From NCBI GenBank assembly GCA_014654535.1, contig BNBA01000031.1:1-50997 (forward strand): a stretch of DNA of 50,997 nucleotides, given 5' to 3'. The DNA comes from Xanthomonas boreopolis (lineage in GTDB: Bacteria; Pseudomonadota; Gammaproteobacteria; Xanthomonadales; Xanthomonadaceae). Shown in pieces: positions 29,025 to 36,956 of the stretch. Position 1 is the stretch's first letter. Each line of letters starts with the position of its first letter. The notes under the pieces were generated by a model. That model saw nothing but the letters and a program-made list of their open reading frames with translations, was not told the origin of the DNA and did not search any database. The position numbers and the translations under genes are program-made.

Positions 29025-29066
29025 TGTCTTGTTGCAGGACGACGGCCCCCATGCGGCTTTCGGCAC
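29025..29066 (-). promoter_or_regulatory. Candidate regulon site upstream of the GPH-hypBA1 operon (diverged copy)
   Basis: TGTCTTGTT (29025-29033; GTCTTG core kept), exactly 17 nt, then ATGCGGCTTTCGGCAC (29051-29066), 12 of 16 matches to the 16-mer with the outer arms ATGCGG and GCAC intact. Same orientation relative to the downstream minus-strand genes as the other sites. Confidence 0.55.
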
Positions 29067-29264
29067 AAGCCGCGGCACCTCATGCCTTACCCGGACCGGG
29101 ATGCCGGGACATGTCGGCATTCATGAGCGGGAATGGCCGCGGCTGTCGCGCGCGGCTCGGTTTTTCGCCCTTGACTTAGCGGAGCCCATTCGCGGCGACG
29201 CAGCAGTGGCTCGCCCAAGGGACCAAAACCTTTGCTCCTGGAGCAAAAGCGGAAAAGCCGAAGC

Positions 29265-29309
29265 CCCTCATCCGCCCTTCGGGCGCCTTCTCCCGTGAAC
29301 GGGAGAAGG
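29265..29309. repeat. REP-like element (CCCTCATCCGCCCTTCGGGC type)
   Basis: CCGCCCTTCGGGCG and CTTCTCCCGTgaACGGGAGAAG hairpins in tandem, just past the stop of the GH35-like gene. Related units are at 38844-38964, 41800-41995 and 48880-49145. Confidence 0.85.
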
Positions 29310-29352
29310 AAACCACCACCCAAGCAATATGGCAAAGTCCGGTCGGATCCCC

Positions 29353-30999
29353 CTAGACCCCCACCCTGACCCGCAACACCGGCGGATCGGACGCACGGAA
29401 ATTGAGCCCGTAGTCGGTCTGGTCCCCATTGAGCACCCTCTCGAACTGCCAGCGCCCATCCACATACCGGCCCTGCTCCACCCGCAACACCTGCCCGCGC
29501 CGGCCATCGGCGGCCACCCGCGAGAACTCGGCACGCGCGGCGAAGCCGGTCACCAGAAACTCGCCCTCCCCGAGCCGCACCACCAGCAGGCGCCCGCCGT
29601 GATCGGCACTGCCCGGCAGGATCGGCGGCGCATCGCCCCAATACGGCGCACCGAACGACACCTTGACCTGCCAGTCGTCGAAAACCAGTGTCCGTTGCGG
29701 CTGGCCCGGCTGCTCGGTGACCGCCTGCAACCGGCCTTCGGCATTGGCCTTGGCCAGCAGGCGGTCGATCGGCGCCAACTGGCCGAAGCTGGCCGCATGC
29801 GCGGCGATCGCCGCGCGGTTGTCCTCGCTGTCGGCATTGCCGTCGACACCGAACACCGAGAAACCGATCCCGCCCTGCCCCAGCACGTGGAACAGGAAGG
29901 GCGCGGTCGCGGCCTCGAATCCCGTTTCGGAGATCCAGGCCGGATTGTCCGGGCGGGCGTACTGGCCGACGACCTTGGTGAACTCGTTGTAATCGCTGGT
30001 GTACAGGTCGGTACCGACGAAATCGATCGACGGCGTGGCCGCGCGCCACAGTTCGAACACGTTGACCGTGGCGCCGCCGGACGGATAGTCCAGCCCCGGA
30101 TAACGCTTGCCCTTGTAGCGCAGCCAGGTGTTCACGTACATCGGCAATGGGTACTCGCGCTTGCCGGCGGCGGCCACCTGCTCGATGTAGGCGGCGGTGC
30201 TGTAGGCGTTGAACGCCTCGGCCGCCTCGCTGCCGAACAGTTGCCGCCAGGTACCGGCCGGCTTGCCGAGCTTCGCCGCGATCTGCGCCGGCACCGGCCG
30301 TGCGAACGCGGCCTCGCCCAGCGGGCCATGGTCGCGCACGCTGCCGATCGCACCCGGCTCGTTCTCGACCTGCACCAGGATCACCGTGCGCTTGCCGCCG
30401 TCCACCTTGCGCAGGTGGCGCATCAACGCGGCGAACGCGCGCGCGTCGGCTTCCAGGCTGGCCGGCGCATGCGGCGACAGCACGTCGATCGGTTCGCCGT
30501 CCGCATCGCGCATGCGTGGATAGGTCGCATCGTCGCGCTTGATCCATTCCGGCACGTAGTGCATCTGGCCGTTCTTCCAGGTGCCGAACCACAGCAGCGC
30601 CAGTCGCAGCCCGCGCTTGCGCGCCTGTGCGATCAACGCATCCACGTTGGCGGTGTCGTAGCGGCCGGGCTCGGGCTCGAACTGTTCCCAGTACACCGGC
30701 GCCTCGATGGTGTTGACGTTCAGCGCCTTGGCCTCGTCCATCGCCTTGGGCAATACCGCCGGCCAGGCGCTGGAGTTGTGCAGTTGCGCGGCGAGGACCA
30801 GGTAGGGCGCGCCGTCCACGTAGAGCGCATGGCGGCCGTTCTCGGTGACGTAACGCGGGATCTCCTCGGCCCATGCCAGCAGCGGCAACAGCAGCAGAAC
30901 CGGCAAGATCCGTTGTGGGAGGGACTTCAGTCCCGACGGGATCTGCCGGGCAAGCGCCGGGACTGGGGTCCCTGCCGTATTCCTGATGACGGGCTTCAT
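29353..30999 (-). CDS. GH35-like beta-galactosidase (DUF5597 type)
   Basis: 548 residues. A TIM-barrel with LAAQLHNSSAWP and NTIEAPVYWEQFEPEPG at the N-terminal side, an acid/base glutamate in VQVENEPG (about 214) and a nucleophile glutamate in ISETGFE (about 357) indicates clan GH-A, closest to GH35 proteins with a DUF5597 tail. A hydrophobic segment (ILPVLLLLPLLAWA, about 31-44) indicates secretion. The preceding 30 residues are odd: about 20 of them (TAGTPVPALARQIPSGLKS) are coded by a REP-like palindrome, so the signal-peptide n-region is enlarged. The ATG at 30999 overlaps the S9 peptidase stop (ATGA). Removal of galactose from plant glycoproteins or arabinogalactan is inferred. Confidence 0.85.
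   Translation of the reverse strand: MKPVIRNTAGTPVPALARQIPSGLKSLPQRILPVLLLLPLLAWAEEIPRYVTENGRHALYVDGAPYLVLAAQLHNSSAWPAVLPKAMDEAKALNVNTIEAPVYWEQFEPEPGRYDTANVDALIAQARKRGLRLALLWFGTWKNGQMHYVPEWIKRDDATYPRMRDADGEPIDVLSPHAPASLEADARAFAALMRHLRKVDGGKRTVILVQVENEPGAIGSVRDHGPLGEAAFARPVPAQIAAKLGKPAGTWRQLFGSEAAEAFNAYSTAAYIEQVAAAGKREYPLPMYVNTWLRYKGKRYPGLDYPSGGATVNVFELWRAATPSIDFVGTDLYTSDYNEFTKVVGQYARPDNPAWISETGFEAATAPFLFHVLGQGGIGFSVFGVDGNADSEDNRAAIAAHAASFGQLAPIDRLLAKANAEGRLQAVTEQPGQPQRTLVFDDWQVKVSFGAPYWGDAPPILPGSADHGGRLLVVRLGEGEFLVTGFAARAEFSRVAADGRRGQVLRVEQGRYVDGRWQFERVLNGDQTDYGLNFRASDPPVLRVRVGV
30915..30976. repeat. REP-like inverted repeat inside the GH35 signal-peptide coding region
   Basis: GTGGGAGGGACTTCAGTCCC on the left and an imperfect complement (GCCGGGACTGGGGTCCCTGC) on the right, the same family as 1228-1291. 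Here it is translated in frame within the first 30 codons of the gene. Confidence 0.88.
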
Positions 31000-33392
31000 T
31001 GCGGGCTTTCCTCGAGCGAATTCCAGTGGGGTGTCTGCGCGCCTTGCAGATGGCGCACGAAGAAGTCGTACATGCGGCGTGTGACATAGTCGACCGGCCC
31101 GCTGGAGCGGCCCACCGCGTGCTCGCCGCCCGGCACGTTCAGCAGCTCGAAATCCTTGCCCGCGGCGATCAACGCACCGACCACCTGCGCGGTCGAGGCC
31201 GGATCGACGTTGCTGTCCTGCTCACCGACGACCAGCAACAGGTCTCCGCGCAGCTTGCCGGCGTTGACCACGCCGGAGGCGCGCGCGTAGCCGTCGTCCA
31301 CCGGCCAGCCCATCCACTGCTCGTTCCAGCTGATCTTGTCCATGCGGTTGTCGTAGCAGCCGGCCATCGCCACGCCGGCCTTGTAGAAGTCCGGGTGCCG
31401 CTCCAGCGCGCCCAGCGTGCTCTGCCCGCCCGCCGAAGCGCCGTAGATGCCGACGCGCGCGATGTCGTAGGACGGGTCCCGCGCCGCCAGCGCCCTGTGC
31501 CAGGCGATGCGGTCGGGGAAGCCCGAGTCGCCCAGGTTCTTCCAGGCCACGTCGTGGAAGGCCTTGGAACGGTTGGCGGTGCCCATGCCGTCGATCATCA
31601 CCACGATGAAGCCCAGGTCGGCCAGCGCCTGCATGCCGATCTGCTTGTCCCCGCCGGAGTGGTAGCCGAAAGGCCAGAACGTCTTCGGTACGAACGAATC
31701 GTGCGGGCCGGCGTAGATGTTCTCGATCACCGGGTACTTCTTCGCGGGATCGTAATCGCGCGGCCGCACCACCATGCCCCAGATGTCGGTCCTGCCGTCG
31801 CGGCCCTTGGCGACGAAACTCTGCGGCGGCTTCCAGCCGGCCGCGAGCAGGCGCGAGATGTCGCCGCGCTCCAGCGTCCGCACCAGCGTGCCGTCGATGC
31901 GACGCAGTTCGGCGACCGGCGCCAGGTCAGGACGCGAGTACACATCCACGTACCATTGGCCGTCGCCGGAGATCGCCACGTCGTGGTCGGCATCGGCCTG
32001 CGTCAGCCGGTCCAGGTGCGATCCGTCGAAATCGACCGCGAACAGCTGGCGATGGTACGGATCCTTGCCCGCGTCCATGCCGCTGGCCAAGAACCAGATC
32101 CGGCGCTGGCGGTCGTCCACCCTCAGCACTTCGCGCACCACCCAGTCGCCGTGGGTGATCGCCCGCTTCACGCGCCCGCGGTTGCCATCGATCAAGTACA
32201 GATGGCGCCAGCCGTCGCGTTCGGAGATCCAGACGATCTCCTTGCCCAGGCCGTCGACCTCGTGGGCGAAGGTCCGGTCGGCATACACGAAGGTCTTCGC
32301 ATCCTCCTCGACCGCTGCACGCGCCTTGCCGCTGGCGGCGTCCACCGCGATCACGCGCACCCGCTGGAAGCCGCGCTGCACGTACTGGAAGCTGAAACTG
32401 GCACCGTCCCGGCGCCACTGGATCGGCGACAGCGAATACGGGTTGGCGAACAGCGCATCGTCGATCTCGCGCCGCGTGCCGTCCACGCCGAACAGCACCG
32501 GCCGCTCGATGTCGACCGCATCGCCCGGCTTGGGGTACAGCTGGGTACGCACGATCGGTTGCAACTGGTTCGAGGGCGAGGACTCCACCCGCGTCACCAA
32601 CCGCGGATAGCCGGGCTTGACTTGGTACAACGCGAAATGCCGCGAATCCGGCGCCCAGGCGATGCTTTCCGGATCGTAGAAAGAATCCGCGCACAGGGAT
32701 GTGCGCCGCTCCTGCGAGGGACTCGCACAGGAAGAATCCGCGCACACGGACGTATGCGGCTCCTGCGAGGGATTCGCACAGGAGCCGCCATTCGAGAGCC
32801 GCCGCACCTGGCCATCCGCAACGCGGCGCAGCGCCACGCCAAGGCCATCGACATACGCCTCCCATCGCCCGTCCGGCGAGCGGCGCGGCGTGTCGTCGGC
32901 CGGCACGCGCAGGTCGCGCACCACGCCGAAGGCGCGCGGCCGCGTCTTGTCCTGCACGGGCGCGCAGGCATAGTCGGCCAGGCTGCAGCGCCACGGTGCA
33001 TAACCGATATCGAAACGGATCGCGCCATGGGGGTCGCCGCCAGCCGCGACGTAGTCGAAGCGGTCGAACGGCAACTGCGACGGCGCATAGGCGTGGCCGC
33101 TGGCTTCCGACAGCGCCCGCGCCAACCGTGCCGCATCGAACGCCGGTTGCATCGCATCGCCGCCCGGATCGCCGAGCACGAAGGCGAAGCCGCCTTCGAC
33201 CGTCTTGCGGTAGTAGAAACGCCCGTCGTCGCGCCACTGCGCCGGGAACGCGACATCGCGGGTCAGGCCGCTCCAGGCTTCACGCAGACCCAGCGAGCGC
33301 GTGTAGTCGGCCAGCGCAGGGCCGGCATGGGCCATACCCAGCCAGCCCAGCAGCAATGCAGCAAAGACGCTTCTCATGGGCTTTCCCGACAT
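30996..33392 (-). CDS. S9-family (DPP IV-like) serine peptidase
   Basis: 798 residues. A signal peptide (MRSVFAALLLGWLGMAHA) is followed by a beta-propeller (about 30-530) and an alpha/beta-hydrolase domain with catalytic Ser653 (GASAGG), Asp726 (GEQDSNVD) and His758 (GGEHAVG). S9B enzymes release Xaa-Pro dipeptides, and many cut after proline; processing of proline/hydroxyproline-rich peptides in the periplasm fits the locus. Two 17-residue repeats, coded by a 51-nt tandem duplication (32681-32782), interrupt the propeller near residues 204-237. The start is 33392; a start at 33377 gives a tighter signal peptide. It is coupled to the GH35-like gene. Confidence 0.92.
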   Translation of the reverse strand: MSGKPMRSVFAALLLGWLGMAHAGPALADYTRSLGLREAWSGLTRDVAFPAQWRDDGRFYYRKTVEGGFAFVLGDPGGDAMQPAFDAARLARALSEASGHAYAPSQLPFDRFDYVAAGGDPHGAIRFDIGYAPWRCSLADYACAPVQDKTRPRAFGVVRDLRVPADDTPRRSPDGRWEAYVDGLGVALRRVADGQVRRLSNGGSCANPSQEPHTSVCADSSCASPSQERRTSLCADSFYDPESIAWAPDSRHFALYQVKPGYPRLVTRVESSPSNQLQPIVRTQLYPKPGDAVDIERPVLFGVDGTRREIDDALFANPYSLSPIQWRRDGASFSFQYVQRGFQRVRVIAVDAASGKARAAVEEDAKTFVYADRTFAHEVDGLGKEIVWISERDGWRHLYLIDGNRGRVKRAITHGDWVVREVLRVDDRQRRIWFLASGMDAGKDPYHRQLFAVDFDGSHLDRLTQADADHDVAISGDGQWYVDVYSRPDLAPVAELRRIDGTLVRTLERGDISRLLAAGWKPPQSFVAKGRDGRTDIWGMVVRPRDYDPAKKYPVIENIYAGPHDSFVPKTFWPFGYHSGGDKQIGMQALADLGFIVVMIDGMGTANRSKAFHDVAWKNLGDSGFPDRIAWHRALAARDPSYDIARVGIYGASAGGQSTLGALERHPDFYKAGVAMAGCYDNRMDKISWNEQWMGWPVDDGYARASGVVNAGKLRGDLLLVVGEQDSNVDPASTAQVVGALIAAGKDFELLNVPGGEHAVGRSSGPVDYVTRRMYDFFVRHLQGAQTPHWNSLEESPQ
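32681..32782. repeat. 51-nt tandem duplication inside the S9 peptidase gene
   Basis: Units 32681-32731 and 32732-32782 differ at about six positions. Each contains a CCTGCGAGGGAyTCGCACAGG palindrome-like core. Because 51 is a multiple of three the frame is kept, adding Cys- and Ser-rich residues (SCANPSQEPHTSVCADS-like). Confidence 0.95.
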
Positions 33393-33486
33393 CTCCGATC
33401 ATGCTCCTGCGGGAGCAGGTCTACGTGGCCTGGGGCCATCGGCCGCGATGGGGGCTCGCCTGAAGCCGCTCCAGCAAATGCAGAAA

Positions 33487-35058
33487 CTATTCCCCGTCGT
33501 CCTCTTCCAGCGCCAGCTCGTCGCTGCGCAAGCCGGTCCGCGCGCCCCAGTGGTAGACGCCGAGCGCGATGGCCGCCACCGCCAGCGTGTCCCACGGGTG
33601 CGCGATCGCGCCGATGCCGCCGAAGGTGCCCAGGTACGACACGGCCATCACCAGCACGTAGAACCCGATCAGCCACGACGAGCCGCGCACCTGGCGCAGC
33701 AGGCGCGGCCGGGCCTCGCGCGACGGCAGCCGGTACGCCACGTAGGCCGCGAACGCCAGCACCTGCAGTCCCAGCAGCCACGACAAGGTCTTCCAGGTCG
33801 ACCAGTAGACGATCAAGGCGGCGATCACGAACGAGAGCGGCCCGATCACGCCGAACGCGATCACCCGGAACGGTCGCGCCAGCGCCGGCGCGCTGCGCCG
33901 CAGCGCCGCCACGGTCACCGGCGCGACCGCGTAGCTGAGCACCAGCGCCGCCGAGACCACGTTGATCAGCGTCTCCCACGACGGGAACGGCAACGTCCAG
34001 AACACCGACAGGGCGAAGCTCAGCCATAGCGCCGGACGCGGGATGCCCGACTTCGCGTCGATCCGGGTCAGCACCGGCAGGAACCCGCCGCTGCGCGCCC
34101 AGCCGTACACCACGCGCGGCGTGGCGTTCATGTAGATGTTGCCGGTGCCGCTCGGCGACACCACCGCGTCGCAGACCACCAGCGCCGCCAGCCAGCCCAT
34201 GCCCAGCGCCAGCGCGATGTCGCGGTACGGCAGCGAGAACGTCCGGTCGATGCCGCTCCAGCCATCGGCGAGATGGTCGGCGGGAATGCCGCCCAGGAAG
34301 GCCAGCTGCAACAGCACGTAGATCACCGTGGACAACGCCACCGACAGGATCAGCGCGATCGGGATCGTGCGCTGCGGCTCGCGCACCTCGCTGGCGACCG
34401 AGACGATCGGGGTCAACCCAAGGTAGGCGAAGATGATGCCGCCGGCGGAGATCGCCGCCTCCACGCCGGCCGCGCCGAACGGCGCGAAACCGTGCACGTG
34501 CAGGTTGCCGGTGTCGAAGTGCGCCAGCAGCAGCACGATCACCAGTACCGGCACCACGAACTTGAACACGCTGACGATGTTGTTGGCCAGCGCGAAGGTC
34601 TTCACGCTGAAGTAGTTGAGCCCGAAGAACAGCACCAGCAGCGCGAACTGCAGCAGCCAGCCGGACAGGCTCGGATGGGTGCTGCCGGGCTGGCTCAGCG
34701 ACGGGAACCAGGCCGCGGCGTACTGGCGGCAGGCCTCGACCTCGATCGCGATCAGGCTGGAGAACGCGATCAGGGTGATGAAGCCCATCAGCGAGCCGAG
34801 CAGCGCGCCGTGCGAGTACTCCGGATAGCGCACCACCCCGCCCGCGCGCGGCAAGGCGGCACCGAGTTCGCAGTACACCAGCCCGAGCAGCAGCACCGCG
34901 ATGCCGCCGATCACCCAGGACAGGATGCCGGCCGGGCCGGCGATCGCCGAGACATGACTGGCGGCGAACAGCCAGCCGGAACCGAAGATCGAGCCCAGCC
35001 CGATGAAGGTCAGGTCGGTCAGGCTCAGACTCTTGTGGAACTTGCCTTGTGCAGCCAT
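33487..35058 (-). CDS. APC-superfamily amino-acid permease
   Basis: 523 residues with about 12-14 hydrophobic segments. The first helix motif FIGLGSIFGSGWLFA and the consensus GGIIFAYLGLTPIVSVASEVREPQRTIP-type region are typical of APC permeases in the inner membrane. GGGGAG lies before the ATG at 35058. It stands between the S9 peptidase and the DUF885 genes, so hydroxyproline, proline or short-peptide uptake is a reasonable inference. Confidence 0.92.
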   Translation of the reverse strand: MAAQGKFHKSLSLTDLTFIGLGSIFGSGWLFAASHVSAIAGPAGILSWVIGGIAVLLLGLVYCELGAALPRAGGVVRYPEYSHGALLGSLMGFITLIAFSSLIAIEVEACRQYAAAWFPSLSQPGSTHPSLSGWLLQFALLVLFFGLNYFSVKTFALANNIVSVFKFVVPVLVIVLLLAHFDTGNLHVHGFAPFGAAGVEAAISAGGIIFAYLGLTPIVSVASEVREPQRTIPIALILSVALSTVIYVLLQLAFLGGIPADHLADGWSGIDRTFSLPYRDIALALGMGWLAALVVCDAVVSPSGTGNIYMNATPRVVYGWARSGGFLPVLTRIDAKSGIPRPALWLSFALSVFWTLPFPSWETLINVVSAALVLSYAVAPVTVAALRRSAPALARPFRVIAFGVIGPLSFVIAALIVYWSTWKTLSWLLGLQVLAFAAYVAYRLPSREARPRLLRQVRGSSWLIGFYVLVMAVSYLGTFGGIGAIAHPWDTLAVAAIALGVYHWGARTGLRSDELALEEDDGE

Positions 35059-35098
35059 GGATCTCCCCTGGAAAAGGTACAACCGGCATGACCACCCC

Positions 35099-35125
35099 GT
35101 GGGAGCGGCTTCAGCCGCTCCTACA
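35099..35125. repeat. REP-like hairpin overlapping the DUF885 stop codon
   Basis: GTGGGAGCGGCT tc AGCCGCTCCTAC, arms about 12 bp. Its CTA (35121-35123) is the TAG stop of the gene at 35121-36956. Same core as 3499-3538. Confidence 0.88.
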
Positions 35126-36956
35126 GTGCAGCATCCTGGGACTTGTTCTTGTCCGCCCACGGCGACTTGCCGCCATCCGCGATGAACCGATCGACCTGCG
35201 CCTCCAGTACCGGCAGCGGCACCGAACCGGTCTGCAGCACGGCGTCGTGGAAGGCGCGGATGTCGAACTTCTCGCCCAGCGCCGTCTCGGCCTTGCGGCG
35301 CAGTTCGAGGATCTTCAGTTCGCCGAGGTAGTACGACAGCGCCTGCCCCGGCCAGGCGATGTAGCGGTCGACCTCGGTGGTCACCTCGTGCTCGCTCAGC
35401 GCGGTGTTGTCGCGCAGGTAGGCGATGGCCTGCTCGCGCGTCCAGCCGCCGTGGTGGATGCCGGTGTCGATCACCAGCCGGCAGGCCCGCCACATCTGGT
35501 AGGTGAGATAGCCGAAGCGCTCGTAGGGCGTGGTGTACATGCCCATCTCCTGCCCCAGGTACTCCGAATACAGCGCCCAGCCCTCGCCATAGGCGGAGAT
35601 GTAGCTGTAGCGGCGGAAGTCGGGCAGCGTGGCGTCCTCCGCCGCGAGCGGCATCTGCAGCGCATGCCCGGGCGAGGACTCGTGCAGCGTGAGCGCCGGC
35701 AGGTTGTAGAGCGGGCGCGACGGCAGGTCGTAGGTATTGACCAGGTAGATGCCCGGGCCGCCGCGGCCGCCGGTGTAGAACGGCGCCAGATCGGCCGGCA
35801 CCGGCTCGATCGCGAAGCGCCGGCGCGGCAGGCGCCCGATGTAGTCGCCGACCTTGGCGTCCACCTTCTTGGCGATCCACGCCGCCTCCTTGAGCAGTTC
35901 CTCGGCGCTCTTGGGGTAGAACCGCGGATCGGTGCGCAGGAAGTGCAGGAACGCCGGGAACGTCTGCTCGCCGGCCGGCGCCTCGAAGCCGCTGGCCGCG
36001 ATGGTCTCGTCCATCTCCTTGCGCAGGCGCGCCACTTCCTTCAATCCGAGCGCGTGGATCTGCCCGGGGTCGAGGTCGAGCGTGGTGAATTCGCGGATCT
36101 GCGCGCGGTAGTACTCCTTGCCGTCCGGCAACGCCTCGCCGGCCAGCGTGGTGCGCGCCTTGGGCAGGTATTCCTCGCGCATGAAGCGCAGCAGCTTGGA
36201 ATAGGCGGGGATCACGCTGGAGGAGATCGCCGCCAGCGCCCGGCCGCGCAGTTCGGCCTGTTTGGCCGCCGGGATCGCCGCCGGCATCCGCTTGAACGGC
36301 GTGTAGAACAGGTTGGCCTCGCCCGTCGCCCGGGCCACATCCGCGATCGACTGGTCGCGCCCGTCCAGCGTCACCCGCGGCTGGCTGAAGCCGCGCGCCA
36401 GGCCGGCCCGCATGTTGGCGATCTGCTCGTCGAAGTAGCGCGGGATGTCGGCCAGCTGGCCGAGATAGCGGCGGTAGTCTTCCGCACTGTGGAAGCTGCC
36501 GCGCGCGGTGAAGCCGAGGTTGCTCCAGAACGCGGTGTCGCTGTTGAACGGCATCTCCCACGCGCGGAAGCGCTGCTGGTCGAGGAACACCGCGATCTGC
36601 TGCCGGTAGACCTGGTAGTTGACCTGCTCGGCCTGCGGCAGCTGGTCCTGGGGAATCGCGTCCAGTTCCTTCATCACCTGCTGCCAGTACGCCGTGCGCA
36701 CCTGCTGCGTGGCCGGATCGACCCTGGGCAGGTGGTCGGCCGGCGCGCCCTGCCCGTCCTCGTCGTCGGCACCGGCGAACTGCTGCTGCCGCCACGCCCA
36801 CTCGCGCTGGTACAGGGCCTTGAAGCGCTGGGTGGCGGCCTCCGTGGCAGCGGCTTCGGCCCCGGTCGGCTCTGCCCGGACCGCGGCCGGGACCGAAGTC
36901 CCTGCCACGGCGATCGCGACGAACAGGGCGGCAGGCAGTGCGTGCAGCCGGCTCAT
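35121..36956 (-). CDS. DUF885-family secreted protein, putative metallopeptidase (1)
   Basis: 611 residues. A signal peptide (MSRLHALPAALFVAIAVAG) leads to an all-helical DUF885 protein. The HExxPGH-type motif LHESSPGHALQ lies near residue 420, and EGWALYSEYLGQEMG follows with a further conserved Glu, as in zinc-dependent peptidases. Most DUF885 members have no proven substrate. A half REP element (codes GTSVPAAVRAEP) sits at the end of the signal-peptide region. The ATG overlaps the stop of the upstream paralogue (ATGA). Placement beside prolidase- and DPP-like genes suggests peptide hydrolysis. Confidence 0.88.
   Translation of the reverse strand: MSRLHALPAALFVAIAVAGTSVPAAVRAEPTGAEAAATEAATQRFKALYQREWAWRQQQFAGADDEDGQGAPADHLPRVDPATQQVRTAYWQQVMKELDAIPQDQLPQAEQVNYQVYRQQIAVFLDQQRFRAWEMPFNSDTAFWSNLGFTARGSFHSAEDYRRYLGQLADIPRYFDEQIANMRAGLARGFSQPRVTLDGRDQSIADVARATGEANLFYTPFKRMPAAIPAAKQAELRGRALAAISSSVIPAYSKLLRFMREEYLPKARTTLAGEALPDGKEYYRAQIREFTTLDLDPGQIHALGLKEVARLRKEMDETIAASGFEAPAGEQTFPAFLHFLRTDPRFYPKSAEELLKEAAWIAKKVDAKVGDYIGRLPRRRFAIEPVPADLAPFYTGGRGGPGIYLVNTYDLPSRPLYNLPALTLHESSPGHALQMPLAAEDATLPDFRRYSYISAYGEGWALYSEYLGQEMGMYTTPYERFGYLTYQMWRACRLVIDTGIHHGGWTREQAIAYLRDNTALSEHEVTTEVDRYIAWPGQALSYYLGELKILELRRKAETALGEKFDIRAFHDAVLQTGSVPLPVLEAQVDRFIADGGKSPWADKNKSQDAAL

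Larger units (their letters stand above)
28738..29352. other. Long intergenic region upstream of the GPH operon
   Basis: 615 nt without a supported gene. It holds the candidate regulatory site at 29025-29066, a small inverted repeat TTTGCTCCtGGAGCAAA (29231-29247) and a REP-like element (29265-29309). All frames are open for short stretches but none has family resemblance or codon pattern that I trust. Parts may be a dispersed intergenic repeat of this family of bacteria; I could not test this. Confidence 0.6.

Noticed and set aside
29231-29247. TTTGCTCC/GGAGCAAA inverted repeat as a second operator of the GPH operon
   Set aside because: Short, single copy in the window and far from the operon; not enough to claim a binding site.
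28738-29352. Small ORFs in the long intergenic region
   Set aside because: Several frames are open on both strands but none has a credible start, ribosome binding site or recognisable domain; the region is better explained as regulatory plus repeat DNA.
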